The notes: generated from the letters alone by a model not told the origin. A DNA stretch of 64,000 nucleotides from Megasphaera hutchinsoni (GCF_001553405.1 NZ_KQ960953.1:1-64000); one strand, 5' to 3'; positions 35,129 to 46,996 are shown, counted from the stretch's first letter. Program-made: numbers and translations.

Positions 35129-35160
35129 ATTAATAAGCTATATTATTATAGCTTATTAAT
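35129..35160 (-). repeat. 14-bp perfect inverted repeat upstream of the SRP RNA
   Basis: Arms ATTAATAAGCTATA and its complement flank a 4-nt centre. It lies immediately upstream of the SRP RNA 5' end and includes TATAAT-like sequence on the minus strand. It may be promoter/operator DNA rather than a transcribed hairpin. Confidence 0.5.
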
Positions 35161-35176
35161 AAATATTTAGCAAGGG

Positions 35177-35217
35177 AAAAGGCATAATCGTAAACAACCT
35201 TACCAATTATGCCTTTT
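35177..35217 (-). terminator. Terminator of dapF
   Basis: A 12-bp repeat AAAAGGCATAAT/ATTATGCCTTTT (35177-35188 / 35206-35217) right after the dapF stop, T-rich on exit. Confidence 0.75.
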
Positions 35218-35221
35218 TATT

Positions 35222-36058
35222 TTATTCTTTCCATTCCCCTACAAACGAAACAGCCGCCGGTCCCGTCATATAAACATTTCCATCGTCTTCATTATATTCT
35301 ATATGTAAGGTGCCTAAATACAATTGGACATCAACACTTCTCCCTGTAAATCCATTTAAATAGGATCCAACGGCACAAGCACAAGATCCCGTTCCACACG
35401 CCAAAGTAGCACCAGCACCGCGTTCCCATGTATGAACTTTAATCGTATGATCGTCTATCACTTGAACAAAATTCATATTGGTCTTTTTAGGAAAAACAGG
35501 ATTAGTTTCAAATTTTGGTCCAAGTGTAAGTAAATCAACTTTTTCTACATCTTTTACATATGTCATTGTATGTGGAACACCCATTAAAATACTCGTAATA
35601 TAATAAGTGTCACCATCAATAATTAATGGTTCGTTAACGACTTTTCCTTCTGGTCCATTCATAGGAATTTGTTCCCGTTCCATATAAGGTTTTCCCATAT
35701 TAATAGTAACTAAGCTAACCTTACCATCTTCCCCGACAATAACTTTTGGTTTCATAATACCAGCTAATGTTTCTACGGTAAACTCTTTTTTGCTAATAAA
35801 GCCATTGTCATATACATACTTAGCAAAACAACGAATACCATTACCACACATTTCAGCTTCACTACCATCCGCATTAATAATACGCATACGTATATCTGCT
35901 ACATTACTAGGCACAATAACGATAATGCCATCTGCACCTATACCAGTATGCCGATCACACAACGTAATAGCTACTTGTGAAAAATCCTTATTCATTCCAT
36001 TTTTATCTTCAAAAAAAACAAAATCATTTCCTAAACCATGCATTTTCACAAATTTCAT
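35222..36058 (-). CDS. dapF: Diaminopimelate epimerase
   Basis: A 278-aa PLP-independent epimerase converting LL- to meso-diaminopimelate for lysine and peptidoglycan. Both catalytic cysteines are visible in their motifs, MCGNGIRC and ACGTGSCA, in the two pseudo-symmetric halves. It starts MKFVKMHGLGNDFV as usual. Single gene with its own terminator; no other dap genes nearby. Confidence 0.96.
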   Translation of the reverse strand: MKFVKMHGLGNDFVFFEDKNGMNKDFSQVAITLCDRHTGIGADGIIVIVPSNVADIRMRIINADGSEAEMCGNGIRCFAKYVYDNGFISKKEFTVETLAGIMKPKVIVGEDGKVSLVTINMGKPYMEREQIPMNGPEGKVVNEPLIIDGDTYYITSILMGVPHTMTYVKDVEKVDLLTLGPKFETNPVFPKKTNMNFVQVIDDHTIKVHTWERGAGATLACGTGSCACAVGSYLNGFTGRSVDVQLYLGTLHIEYNEDDGNVYMTGPAAVSFVGEWKE

Positions 36059-36132
36059 AAATCTTCCTCCTTTACTACTTACATTATACTTAATTTTATA
36101 GAAACTAGAAAATAATATATGAAAATATTTTG

Positions 36133-38430
36133 TTATTCTATGTTTAATTTTCTCTTCTTATTAAAGTTAATTAAACAACCATCACATATAATATCCCGTT
36201 CCATATCTGTAAGCGTTTCCATATATAATGTAATTTCGTATATTTGTTCTCCTAAAACATATGCTTTACATTCCCTTCGCCCTTCCATTACATATTGACG
36301 AATATAAGGAATAAAAATATAATCACCCACATCAAACATAGGTATATCCTTCATTTGTAAAGGTAACATGCCCCAATTAATAACATTAGAGCGATATCTT
36401 TTGGTTGCATATTCTTGACAAATATTCGCACCCCCACCTAACACACGTTGACAACTAGCCGCTTGTTCTCTCGCAGATCCATCACCAGGCTTAACACAAT
36501 AAATCAAACTTGCTATGCTTGTATTATTCCAATTTGCCTTACCTTCAATTGTATTTATTTTTTTGCCTATTTCAATTAATGTGCTATCTGTATATGCTAA
36601 CATCTCATTTTCTTGACGGCGTGTTTTTTCTAATGCTGCCACGGCCTTAGCTCGTGATACATAAAGTGGCTCTCTTCTTGATAACGTAAATTCTGCTAAT
36701 CCTAACGGATTAGAACGATAAGAAGATGTTTCTCCAGAGGGAATTAATTCATCTGTAGTAGTAACAGCATCCATAATTTTTGCACAAACGTTTAACACTA
36801 AATGTTCCGATAAAGGCGGTAATATTGGCCAATCTTTTATATTCGGCCCATAAATCAAAGGACTTTCTATTTTTTTCTTACCAAATCCCTCATACACACG
36901 TTTTTCATAAGACGTATTATCATATGCGTAAGAAGTTTCTACATAATCATCAAAATAGCCTTCTGCCGATGTTAAAAAGCCACCATTTCTAGCCGTTGCC
37001 GCAATAGAACGAGCATCCATTAAAGCAACTGCTGAAAATTGTCCATTTCCTGGTTTAGAGCCTTCACGATTTGGAAAATTACGAGTCGTATGCCGAATAC
37101 TAAACGCATTATTTGCTGGCGTATCGCCTGCACCAAAACAAGGTCCACAAAAGGCCGTTTTCACAACCGAACCGGCCGCCATTAGTGAACTTACACAACC
37201 ATTACGAATTAAATCCATATATACAGGTTGTGAAGACGGGTAAACTTCTAAGGAAAAAAGATCATTTCCACAATTAGCATCCTTTAACACATGTGTAGCC
37301 GCTACAATATTACCATAATTTCCACCAGCACACCCGGCTATAACACCTTGTTGTACATAAAAGCGACCATTTTTTAATTTATCTGTCAACGAATAGTCAA
37401 CATTAATCCCTATGCGTTCTTCTATTTCTTTCTCAACAGTACGTAAAATATCGCTAGCATGTTGTATAAATTCATCAATTGTATATACATTACTCGGATG
37501 CATAGGCAAAGCAATCATCGGCTTTATCGTAGATAAATCAATCTCAATAAAACCATCATAATACGCAATTTCACGTGGCTCTAATTTTACATACGCTTCT
37601 TTTCGTCCATGTAACGCTAAATACTCTTCCGTATCTTCATCCGTTTGCCAAATAGATGTAAGACAAGCTGTTTCTGTCGTCATAACATCAATACTATTAC
37701 GAAAATCTGTATTCATATATTGAATTCCTGGACCAATAAATTCCATTACTTTATTTTTTACATATCCCTTTTTAAAAACAGCACCAATAATAGCTAACGC
37801 AATATCATGCGGGCCTACCTCAGGTGAGGGTTTACCAGTTACATATACTCCAATAACTTCTGGATAAGCTATATCATATGTATCCAATAATAATTGTTTA
37901 ACTAGTTCACCGCCTCCTTCACCAATCGCCATGGTTCCTAACGCACCATAACGCGTATGGCTATCTGAACCTAAGATCATTTTTCCACAACCTGCCATTC
38001 GTTCACGCATATATTGATGAATAACGGCAATATGAGGTGGTACAAAAATACCACCATATTTTTTTGCAGCAGATAACCCAAAAACATGATCATCTTCATT
38101 AATCGTACCACCCACAGCACATAATGAGTTATGACAATTTGTTAATACATACGGTACCGGAAATGATTCCATCCCTGAAGCTTTTGCCGTTTGAATAATC
38201 CCCACATAGGTAATATCATGTGAAGCCATCGCATCAAACCGAATGCGTAACGCATTTTTATCAGTTCCCATGTTATGTTTTTGCAAAATTCCATAAGAAA
38301 TAGTTCCTTTTTTTGCTCGTTTTCGCATTATTATTTTTTCTTCTCGCCCATATTTTTTTTCATATATTTCTTTTTCTATCCATTTTTTTCCTTGCAATAC
38401 ATATACACCATCATCATGCAATATAATCAT
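36133..38430 (-). CDS. Aconitase family hydratase (probable aconitate hydratase)
   Basis: A 765-aa [4Fe-4S] hydro-lyase. The cluster cysteines are recognisable as TETACLTS (near 265) and TAFCGPCFG (C-x2-C, near 430), with [14 protein letters not shown] and [23 protein letters not shown] as further family motifs, and a C-terminal swivel domain. It is divergent from citrate synthase and isocitrate dehydrogenase, which supports the citrate-to-isocitrate reaction. The ATG at 38430 follows AAGGTG. It is somewhat unlike AcnA/AcnB and resembles the group often annotated only as hydratase, hence moderate certainty on substrate. Confidence 0.85.
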   Translation of the reverse strand: MIILHDDGVYVLQGKKWIEKEIYEKKYGREEKIIMRKRAKKGTISYGILQKHNMGTDKNALRIRFDAMASHDITYVGIIQTAKASGMESFPVPYVLTNCHNSLCAVGGTINEDDHVFGLSAAKKYGGIFVPPHIAVIHQYMRERMAGCGKMILGSDSHTRYGALGTMAIGEGGGELVKQLLLDTYDIAYPEVIGVYVTGKPSPEVGPHDIALAIIGAVFKKGYVKNKVMEFIGPGIQYMNTDFRNSIDVMTTETACLTSIWQTDEDTEEYLALHGRKEAYVKLEPREIAYYDGFIEIDLSTIKPMIALPMHPSNVYTIDEFIQHASDILRTVEKEIEERIGINVDYSLTDKLKNGRFYVQQGVIAGCAGGNYGNIVAATHVLKDANCGNDLFSLEVYPSSQPVYMDLIRNGCVSSLMAAGSVVKTAFCGPCFGAGDTPANNAFSIRHTTRNFPNREGSKPGNGQFSAVALMDARSIAATARNGGFLTSAEGYFDDYVETSYAYDNTSYEKRVYEGFGKKKIESPLIYGPNIKDWPILPPLSEHLVLNVCAKIMDAVTTTDELIPSGETSSYRSNPLGLAEFTLSRREPLYVSRAKAVAALEKTRRQENEMLAYTDSTLIEIGKKINTIEGKANWNNTSIASLIYCVKPGDGSAREQAASCQRVLGGGANICQEYATKRYRSNVINWGMLPLQMKDIPMFDVGDYIFIPYIRQYVMEGRRECKAYVLGEQIYEITLYMETLTDMERDIICDGCLINFNKKRKLNIE

Positions 38431-38445
38431 ATAAAATCACCTTTT

Positions 38446-38500
38446 TATTATTATTTTCTTATTATAAAAAATAATATATTATTATTTTCTTATTATAAAA
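38446..38500. repeat. Two 24-bp direct repeats in the aconitase/citrate synthase divergent promoter region
   Basis: Identical 24-bp AT-rich units occupy 38446-38469 and 38477-38500, offset by 31 bp (about three helical turns). Each contains TTATTATA, i.e. a minus-strand TATAAT-like element. They could be paired operators or duplicated promoters for the aconitase gene. The flanking DNA to 38616 is extremely AT-rich and contains a plus-strand TATAAT near 38571. Confidence 0.6.
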
Positions 38501-38622
38501 TAAAATGATATTTTATTACATATAATATCATATAATTCAAAAATAATCACTTTTTTTTTTATTTTTATGATATAATATACTATAATTACAATTTTCAAAT
38601 CATCAATAAGAGAGGTATGGCT

Positions 38623-39969
38623 ATGATTGATAATAATATTTGCTTAGCTCAATTTTATGGGAAATCACAAAATTACACAAAAATCTCCCGTACTTTATAT
38701 AATAAGTATAATGTAAAACGAGGATTACGCAATGAAGATCATACAGGCGTCCTCGTTGGTTTAACTCGTATAGCCGATGTTATCGGTTACACTCGTGATG
38801 ATACAGGCAACAAAATAAATTGTAATGGCGTTCTTTATTATCGTGGTATAGATATTAATGAATTAGTAACAAACGATATATACCAAAAATATTTATATGA
38901 ACAAGCGTCTTTTTTGCTATTATTTGGGTATTTACCCACAACTAAAGAACTCGACGATTTCTGTTCTATCTTACAAAAAAATTACGAATTACCTCATGAG
39001 TTTTTAGAAATGAACTTACTTCGCTTGCCGGGAAAACATTTAATGAACAAACTGCAACATGCTTTGTTAACACTTTATAATTATGATAGCGATCCTGATA
39101 ATACAGAAGTATATCCTACATTGCAAAAAGGACTTAACATTATGGGTAAATTACCCTCTATTGCAGTATATGCATATATGTCGAAAATGCATTACTATCA
39201 TCGCAAAAGTCTTATTATTCATTATCCCCGAGCAGATTATTCTACCGCAGAAAATATTTTATCTATTCTCAGACCACAGTCAACATTCACACCACAAGAA
39301 TCACGATTACTTGATTTACTCTTATTTCTACATGCCGATCACGGTGGCGGTACCAATTCTACATTTACCAATGTAGTCGTTTCTTCTACAAACACCGATT
39401 TATATTCCAGTATGGCTGCATCTATCGGTGCCTTAAAGGGCTCTCGTCATGGTGGTGCTAATATAAAAGTATCCCTTATGATGGAAGAAATTATAAAAAC
39501 GCTTGGCTTACATGCTTCAGAAAAAGAAATAAAAAAAATAATTGAGAAAATAATAAATCATGAATTTTTTGATAACCAAGGATTGATATACGGCTTTGGT
39601 CATGCTGTATATACCTTAACTGATCCACGAGCAGAACTCATTAAAATGTATTGCCAACAATTATCAAAAGAACGTACAGAAGTAAAAGAATTATTTGATT
39701 TTTATGTACGATTTGAAAAATTAGCTAAATCATTTTTATCCGAAAGAAATCAAACCGCGGTCTGCACAAATGTTGATTTTTACAGTGGGTTTGCTTATCA
39801 ATTACTAGGTATACCACGTGATTTATATACACCATTATTTGTTATTAGCCGTTTTGTAGGCTGGTTAGCCCATAATATAGAACATAAATTATACGATAAC
39901 CGTATTGTCCGACCCGCTACAAAATATGTAGGCAATACAGAATCATATATACCTTGGGAGGAAAGATAA
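38623..39969 (+). CDS. Citrate synthase
   Basis: A 448-aa Si-type citrate synthase that condenses oxaloacetate and acetyl-CoA. Catalytic-region motifs are present: LFLHADHGGGTNSTF (first His), SRHGGANIKV (second His), and YGFGHAVYTLTDPRAELI. The ATG at 38623 is preferred because AGAGG lies 7 nt upstream; the ATG at 38617 is too close. First gene of an operon with isocitrate dehydrogenase, opposite aconitase. Confidence 0.9.
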   Translation: MIDNNICLAQFYGKSQNYTKISRTLYNKYNVKRGLRNEDHTGVLVGLTRIADVIGYTRDDTGNKINCNGVLYYRGIDINELVTNDIYQKYLYEQASFLLLFGYLPTTKELDDFCSILQKNYELPHEFLEMNLLRLPGKHLMNKLQHALLTLYNYDSDPDNTEVYPTLQKGLNIMGKLPSIAVYAYMSKMHYYHRKSLIIHYPRADYSTAENILSILRPQSTFTPQESRLLDLLLFLHADHGGGTNSTFTNVVVSSTNTDLYSSMAASIGALKGSRHGGANIKVSLMMEEIIKTLGLHASEKEIKKIIEKIINHEFFDNQGLIYGFGHAVYTLTDPRAELIKMYCQQLSKERTEVKELFDFYVRFEKLAKSFLSERNQTAVCTNVDFYSGFAYQLLGIPRDLYTPLFVISRFVGWLAHNIEHKLYDNRIVRPATKYVGNTESYIPWEER

Positions 39970-40973
39970 TGAAACCAATTACCGTATTTAGAGGAGATGG
40001 CATTGGTCCTGAAATTACCGATGCCGTACTAACTATTTTAAACGAAGTAAAAGCTCCTTTTACTTATGAAATATTTGAAGTGGGTGAAAAGGAATATCAT
40101 TCCCATGGTGCTCTAATTCCACCACAAGCTTTTGCATCCTTTGAAAAAACAAAACTATTATTAAAAGCACCTATTACTACTCCTATTGGCTGTGGATTTC
40201 GCTCCTTAAATGTACTATTACGTGAAAAATACAATCTGTTTGCTAATATTCGTCCCGCTAAAAGTACCCCAGCTATCAAAACACCTTTTTCTCATGTTGA
40301 TATCATTACATTTAGAGAAAATACAGAAGATTTATATATTGGCGTAGAATATAATATGGATGCCGATACAATTCATGCAATAAAAAAAATAACAAAAAAA
40401 GCTTGTTTGCGAATTATAAACGCGGCCTATCAATATGCACAAAAGCATCAAAGAAAAAAAATAACCTGTGTTCATAAAGCAAATATTTTAAAAAAGAGTG
40501 ACGGTTTATTTTTAGAATGTTTTAATACAATAGCTAAAGAATATCCCCATATCCAAAGTGATACCAAAATTATAGATAATCTCTGTATGCAATTAGTAAT
40601 GAAACCAGACGAATTCGATATATTAGTCATGCCTAATTTATATGGTGATATTGTATCTGACCTCACTAGTGGTTTAATCGGTGGTCTAGGGTTACTTCCT
40701 TCAATGAATATTGGTGATGATTATGCTTTATTTGAAGCTGTACATGGTAGTGCTCCGGATATTGCAGGAAAACATATTGCTAATCCAACTGCTCTTTTAT
40801 TATCAGCTTGTTTATTATTAGACCATACAAACCATAATGACATAGCAGAACAAATTCGTACAGCGATTCAACATGTACTAAAAAATACGACTATTCGTAC
40901 ACCTGATATCGGTGGCACAGCAACAACAGAAGAATATACACAAGCCATTATAAGGGCATTGGCTCATAACTAA
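39969..40973 (+). CDS. Isocitrate dehydrogenase (NAD-type, IDH/IMDH family)
   Basis: A 334-aa beta-decarboxylating dehydrogenase converting isocitrate to 2-oxoglutarate. Motifs: FRGDGIGPEIT at the start, RSLNVLLREKYNLFANIRP (isocitrate binding), FRENTEDLYIGVE, a catalytic Lys in HKANILK, and LYGDIVSDLTSGLIGGLG. It is the short, NAD-using-type length. Its ATG overlaps the citrate synthase stop as TAATG. With aconitase it completes a route to 2-oxoglutarate, likely for glutamate synthesis. Confidence 0.88.
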   Translation: MKPITVFRGDGIGPEITDAVLTILNEVKAPFTYEIFEVGEKEYHSHGALIPPQAFASFEKTKLLLKAPITTPIGCGFRSLNVLLREKYNLFANIRPAKSTPAIKTPFSHVDIITFRENTEDLYIGVEYNMDADTIHAIKKITKKACLRIINAAYQYAQKHQRKKITCVHKANILKKSDGLFLECFNTIAKEYPHIQSDTKIIDNLCMQLVMKPDEFDILVMPNLYGDIVSDLTSGLIGGLGLLPSMNIGDDYALFEAVHGSAPDIAGKHIANPTALLLSACLLLDHTNHNDIAEQIRTAIQHVLKNTTIRTPDIGGTATTEEYTQAIIRALAHN

Positions 40974-41010
40974 AAACTAGGTTGTTCTCTAAGAGAACAA
41001 CCTAGTTTTT
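40972..41010. terminator. Bidirectional terminator between isocitrate dehydrogenase and methyltransferase genes
   Basis: An 18-bp perfect hairpin (40972-40989 / 40993-41010) with A- and T-rich outer ends overlaps the stop codons of both convergent genes. Confidence 0.85.
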
Positions 41011-41805
41011 AGTAGAATATTCATAAATGCCTAATCGATTATTCATCATATACATAATAGGTGCGAATAACTTCCAATACCATGGCCCTATTGCTAATAA
41101 TTTCGGTGTAAAAGAAATAAGATCTACTTGTTTTAAGTGTGGAACTAATTCAACTAATTCTTTTCCCGTTTGTGATCCCCAAGTAAAAGGGATATCCATA
41201 TTTTTACACATATCGTGAATATTTTCTTTATGCACTAAATATTTTGAAAGTAAATCAATATGAATTGTATATGATGAAAAAGCACTTTGTAAAATACGAA
41301 ATAATGCTAGTATTTCATCAATATGAAAATACATAAAAACACCTTCACTCATGCACAAAATAGGTTTATTCTTATTTTTTACTTCATATACCCAATCAGA
41401 ATCTAATAAAGACCTCCCAATATTATGAATTCGTTCATGAGGAGAAAAATACCTCTCTCTTAATTGTATTACTTCTGGAAAATCAACATTGTACCATTCT
41501 ATCTTCCCTTGATCGATACGATAAAATCGACTATCTAATCCTGCTCCTAAAGAGATAACAATACTATTAGGATATTTCATTAAAAATTTTTTAGCTTCCC
41601 TATCCATCACAGTGGCTCTTGCTAAAATACCATAATAAGATTTTTTCTTTCCCTTAAAAATACTAAAATCATATTTTTCTCGTAAAGAATAATAAATATC
41701 TATCGCCTTCATGTCACCCAAAATAGGATTATCTTGCATAGCATCTTGTGCACGAACATATAAAGGAATCAATAATGTAGAACTAACACCTGCTAATGTA
41801 TCCAT
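41002..41805 (-). CDS. Class I SAM-dependent methyltransferase (leucine carboxyl methyltransferase-like)
   Basis: A 267-aa protein of the LCMT/PPM-like methyltransferase group. It has a SAM-binding VISLGAGLDSRFYRID motif, followed by WYNVDFPEVIQLRERYF and MSEGVFMYF. Related bacterial enzymes are annotated as O-methyltransferases of polyketide or other small molecules; substrate unknown. The ATG at 41805 follows GGAGG; the longer reading is rejected. Confidence 0.8.
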   Translation of the reverse strand: MDTLAGVSSTLLIPLYVRAQDAMQDNPILGDMKAIDIYYSLREKYDFSIFKGKKKSYYGILARATVMDREAKKFLMKYPNSIVISLGAGLDSRFYRIDQGKIEWYNVDFPEVIQLRERYFSPHERIHNIGRSLLDSDWVYEVKNKNKPILCMSEGVFMYFHIDEILALFRILQSAFSSYTIHIDLLSKYLVHKENIHDMCKNMDIPFTWGSQTGKELVELVPHLKQVDLISFTPKLLAIGPWYWKLFAPIMYMMNNRLGIYEYSTKN

Positions 41806-41830
41806 ATATCTTCTCCTCCGGCTAATCACA

Positions 41831-41868
41831 AAAATAGAGAATAATGTAAATACATTATTCTCTATTTT
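41831..41868 (-). terminator. Terminator of the dps gene
   Basis: An 18-bp perfect inverted repeat with a 2-nt loop (41831-41848 / 41851-41868), T-rich on the minus exit side. Confidence 0.75.
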
Positions 41869-41893
41869 ATATTATAATTTATCTTGTACTGTA

Positions 41894-42331
41894 TTATTCT
41901 TGTGACTGATGTAACATCCAAATAGATTTACTATATTCACCAATATAATTATCTGCCATAGCAGAAACTTCATAAACATTATTTTCATCAGCAAGTGCTT
42001 TAATATCGCTAATTTCTTTTTTCATAAACGTAAAATCTTCAATTAAAGATTTAATAATAACAGCACCTGATACTTTTTTATTTTCAGCTTCTTTTAAAGT
42101 AGCTACTTTTAAATAATCTGCCATCGTTCCTAATGGTTGACCTTGTAATTTTAAAATTTCTTCAGCTATAACATCAATACTATCATTAATATGATCATAA
42201 TATTCTTCTAATTTAGCATGTAAAACAAAAAATTCAGGTCCTTTTACATTCCAATGATAATTTTGTAACTTACGATGTAATACAGCCAAATTAGACATAT
42301 ACATGTTTAATTTTTCAATCAATTTTTCCAT
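41894..42331 (-). CDS. dps: Dps family ferritin-like protein
   Basis: A 145-aa four-helix protein that forms a 12-mer, oxidises and stores iron and limits Fenton damage. The interfacial ferroxidase motif NYHWNVKGPEFFVLHAKLEE followed by YYDHINDSIDVIAE carries the conserved His, Asp and Glu residues. The basic DNA-binding tail is absent. The ATG at 42331 follows GAGGAGG. Likely induced by peroxide or iron signals. Confidence 0.92.
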   Translation of the reverse strand: MEKLIEKLNMYMSNLAVLHRKLQNYHWNVKGPEFFVLHAKLEEYYDHINDSIDVIAEEILKLQGQPLGTMADYLKVATLKEAENKKVSGAVIIKSLIEDFTFMKKEISDIKALADENNVYEVSAMADNYIGEYSKSIWMLHQSQE

Positions 42332-42381
42332 TACTATTACCTCCTCAAAAAAACTATCTCACATTTAAATCGAAAATGATT

Positions 42382-42400
42382 TTTACTATTAATAGTTTAC
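42382..42400. promoter_or_regulatory. Palindromic candidate operator upstream of dps
   Basis: TTTACTATTAATAGTTTA with an exact 12-bp core (ACTATTAATAGT, 42385-42396) lies about 55 nt upstream of the dps start, where a PerR/Fur-type site would be expected; the match to those consensus boxes is only partial. Confidence 0.4.
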
Positions 42401-42437
42401 CATATTCTTCTTTATTTGTAAACATATTTATAATTCA

Positions 42438-43775
42438 CTATGATTTTTTTGTAACTAATACCTTATCTACTCGCAAATGATCCATATCTATAACTTCAAA
42501 AGTAAATCCACGCCAACTATAACAATCTGTTTCAATAGGAATTCTTCCTAATCCATAAATAATAAAACCTGCTATCGTTTTATATAAATCATCATCTTCT
42601 TCTGGCAATAAATCCATGATATGAAAATAATCTTTAAACTCTTCAATCGTTACCATGCCATCAATAAGCCATTCATTATCATTTCTTTGTATAATTTTAT
42701 TTGCCTCTTCTTTCTTTTCTTCTTCCCCTGCTGGCATAATACCTACCAATTCTTCTAAAATGTCATGTAACGTGATAATACCAGTAAAATTACCATATTC
42801 ATCTAATACTATACCAGCATGCACACTATGCTCTCTAAAGGAACTTAAGACATTTATGATATTCATTGATTCGGGTATATAAATAGGCTTATATAAACAT
42901 TGTTGTAATAAATGCTGAATAGATATACTATGCTTATTTTGGATTAATTCATAATACGTTTTAAATACTTGTTTAATTGAAATCATACCGTAAAATTCAT
43001 CTAACGAACCCTTACCAACGGGTAAATTACTGTGTGTAAAAGACATCATTTCTTTCATAATAGTATTATCATCATCATCCAAATCTAACCATTCTATTTG
43101 CATTTTATTCGTCATAATATCACTAGCATCCATATCAGATAAACGAAAAACACGATCGATCAAGACTGATTCTTCTTTAGCAAATGAACCTAATTTAGCC
43201 CCTTGTTCTAATAAAATTTTAATTTCTTCTTCTGTTACGGGTCTAGCAGTTGTCGTTGATATCCCAAATAGTTTTGTAAAAAACTGAGTAGATATAGCTA
43301 AAAACCAAATAATAGGCGTACAGAGTAAAGAAAAATACAACATAGGACGAGCTAATATACAAGCGATTTTCTCCGGTTTATCAATGGCTATGCGTTTAGG
43401 TACGATTTCTCCCAAAATAATAGATAAATAAGTAATACTTCCAATAATAGCCACTAACGAAATAATATGGGCATACATATTAATGAAAGGAATTTGTGCT
43501 ACATACATAGATAACGGTTTAACTAATTCTGTTCCACCATATACACCTGTCAATAACGCAATAACAGTAATACCGAATTGTACCATTGAAAACATTTTAT
43601 TCGGATTTTCTTGTAATTTTAAAACAATTGCTGCAGCTGAATTGCCATTCTCCGCCATCGTTTCTAATTTTGTCTTTCGACAACTAACAATAGCCATTTC
43701 TAACAAGGAAAATATACCATTGGCTATAATTAAAATTAAAATAACTAAAATTTGTTTTCCTAATGAAACTTCCAT
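42438..43775 (-). CDS. CNNM/CorC-type membrane protein (hemolysin family, CBS domains)
   Basis: A 445-aa protein with an N-terminal DUF21 transmembrane domain (four helices, to about residue 185), two CBS domains (about 205-340, including SDIMTNKMQIEWL-type and HDILEELVG segments), and a C-terminal CorC_HlyC domain. The family is tied to Mg2+/Co2+ export or homeostasis. Single gene between dps and gyrB. Confidence 0.88.
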   Translation of the reverse strand: MEVSLGKQILVILILIIANGIFSLLEMAIVSCRKTKLETMAENGNSAAAIVLKLQENPNKMFSMVQFGITVIALLTGVYGGTELVKPLSMYVAQIPFINMYAHIISLVAIIGSITYLSIILGEIVPKRIAIDKPEKIACILARPMLYFSLLCTPIIWFLAISTQFFTKLFGISTTTARPVTEEEIKILLEQGAKLGSFAKEESVLIDRVFRLSDMDASDIMTNKMQIEWLDLDDDDNTIMKEMMSFTHSNLPVGKGSLDEFYGMISIKQVFKTYYELIQNKHSISIQHLLQQCLYKPIYIPESMNIINVLSSFREHSVHAGIVLDEYGNFTGIITLHDILEELVGIMPAGEEEKKEEANKIIQRNDNEWLIDGMVTIEEFKDYFHIMDLLPEEDDDLYKTIAGFIIYGLGRIPIETDCYSWRGFTFEVIDMDHLRVDKVLVTKKS

Positions 43776-43793
43776 TATCGATCCTTTCTTATA

Positions 43794-43831
43794 AAAAACC
43801 CCCAGCCGTAATTACGGTATAGGGGGATTTT
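43794..43831 (-). terminator. Terminator of the gyrB end of the dnaA operon
   Basis: A long hairpin: outer AAAATCCCCC/GGGGGTTTTTT and inner CCGTAATTACGG on the minus strand, directly after the gyrB stop. Confidence 0.85.
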
Positions 43832-43847
43832 CTATACAATCATACAT

Positions 43848-45785
<1,938 letters not shown>

Positions 45786-45829
45786 CTACACTATTAACAC
45801 TTAATTATACATATTCTTATCTTAGCTAG

Positions 45830-46090
45830 TCAAATAGGACGCTTTAAAAGTTTAAATAACTGATTATATCTATGAATAATTGTTTTTAAGGTTAAAGGTG
45901 ATCCATAAATATAATTATCAGTTAATATATAAGAACGTATTTTTGTATCTGTACCATCTTCTACAAAAATAAAAGGTCTATAATATTTTTGTAATGAATT
46001 TGTTTTTTCTATGCGTTTCGGATTTGTTTTAAAAAAAGCAACAATATTATGGATATCAACCATATAATTACCACCAATATGTAAATACAT
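45830..46090 (-). CDS. remB: RemB family protein (extracellular matrix regulator, DUF370)
   Basis: An 86-aa protein beginning MYLHIGGNYMVDIHNIVAFF, with the late ILTDNYIYGSPLTLKTIIHR typical of YaaB/RemB. In Bacillus it affects biofilm-matrix gene expression; here its role is unknown. It occupies the standard recF-remB-gyrB position, 3 nt after the DUF721 gene. Confidence 0.85.
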   Translation of the reverse strand: MYLHIGGNYMVDIHNIVAFFKTNPKRIEKTNSLQKYYRPFIFVEDGTDTKIRSYILTDNYIYGSPLTLKTIIHRYNQLFKLLKRPI

Positions 46091-46093
46091 ATC

Positions 46094-46996
46094 TTACCTC
46101 TTTTTTTTATTTTTATTATTTCTCATATGATATTTTTTAGTAAGTCTTTCAATAAATTCATCCGTTATTTCATAAGGCTTTGATTGAGTAATAAATAAAG
46201 CAAGCATCATATTATCTTCAAGTGTATCCACATTTAAATAAATTTTCTCCATATAATGATAAATACAATCTCGTCTAACTTCCCTATATAATTCAATATA
46301 ATTTTCACAACCTTTAGGAATATGTCCTTGCTCAACAAATTCTTCTAATGATAACCAAGGCATAAGTTGTAAACATTGTCGTATTTCGCGTTTATATTCA
46401 CTTCTTTTTTTTAATTGACAAAGTAAACATATTTTTTCTTTATTTTCTAACCAATTACCACAAATAGGACATGTTTTTTTTCCTTCTTGTAATAATACCT
46501 GTTTCTTTTTTTCTTGTAAAACAAGAATATTACGCCATTGTCTTCGTAAGGGAGATATAATAGTTTCTGTATCTTTTTTTATTTTAGCTATGGTTTGTGA
46601 AGATAAAACATAATCTTTGATAGATGAATCATATTCCATTTTTTTATCTTCTTCTACTGGTTGTATTGTTGAAGAAGATATATTTTTTTTTATCCCACTT
46701 CTTTTAAAACATAGATCATAAACAAATGTACCGCCTAAAAAATCATTAATTTTAAAAATTAATGATTTTTTTTGAATAAATAAATGTTGCATCCATACTG
46801 AATTTAAAACCCCGATATACAAAATCGATTTATTATAATGTTGGACATATGAAAAAGATGCTATTTTCTCCCCTACAACTTGTGCCCATTCTGTTTTTAA
46901 CTTCATTATTTTTAATGGAATATCTAATTTATACTCTTTTAACAGTTTTGGTAATAAGTCACCAATTGGTTTTAACTCATTCTGCTTTTTCTCCAT
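46094..46996 (-). CDS. DUF721/DciA-like protein with C-terminal zinc ribbon
   Basis: A 300-aa protein. Residues 1-95 match the DUF721 (DciA) domain, which in other bacteria loads the replicative helicase (LKTEWAQVVGEKIASFSYVQHYNKSILYIGVLNSVWMQHL). After a charged linker comes a four-cysteine module CPICGNWLENKEKICLLC (about 175-192) and a helical tail with Lys-rich end. Most DciA proteins are about 100-170 aa, so this is an extended form. It overlaps recF by 20 nt. Confidence 0.8.
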   Translation of the reverse strand: MEKKQNELKPIGDLLPKLLKEYKLDIPLKIMKLKTEWAQVVGEKIASFSYVQHYNKSILYIGVLNSVWMQHLFIQKKSLIFKINDFLGGTFVYDLCFKRSGIKKNISSSTIQPVEEDKKMEYDSSIKDYVLSSQTIAKIKKDTETIISPLRRQWRNILVLQEKKKQVLLQEGKKTCPICGNWLENKEKICLLCQLKKRSEYKREIRQCLQLMPWLSLEEFVEQGHIPKGCENYIELYREVRRDCIYHYMEKIYLNVDTLEDNMMLALFITQSKPYEITDEFIERLTKKYHMRNNKNKKKR

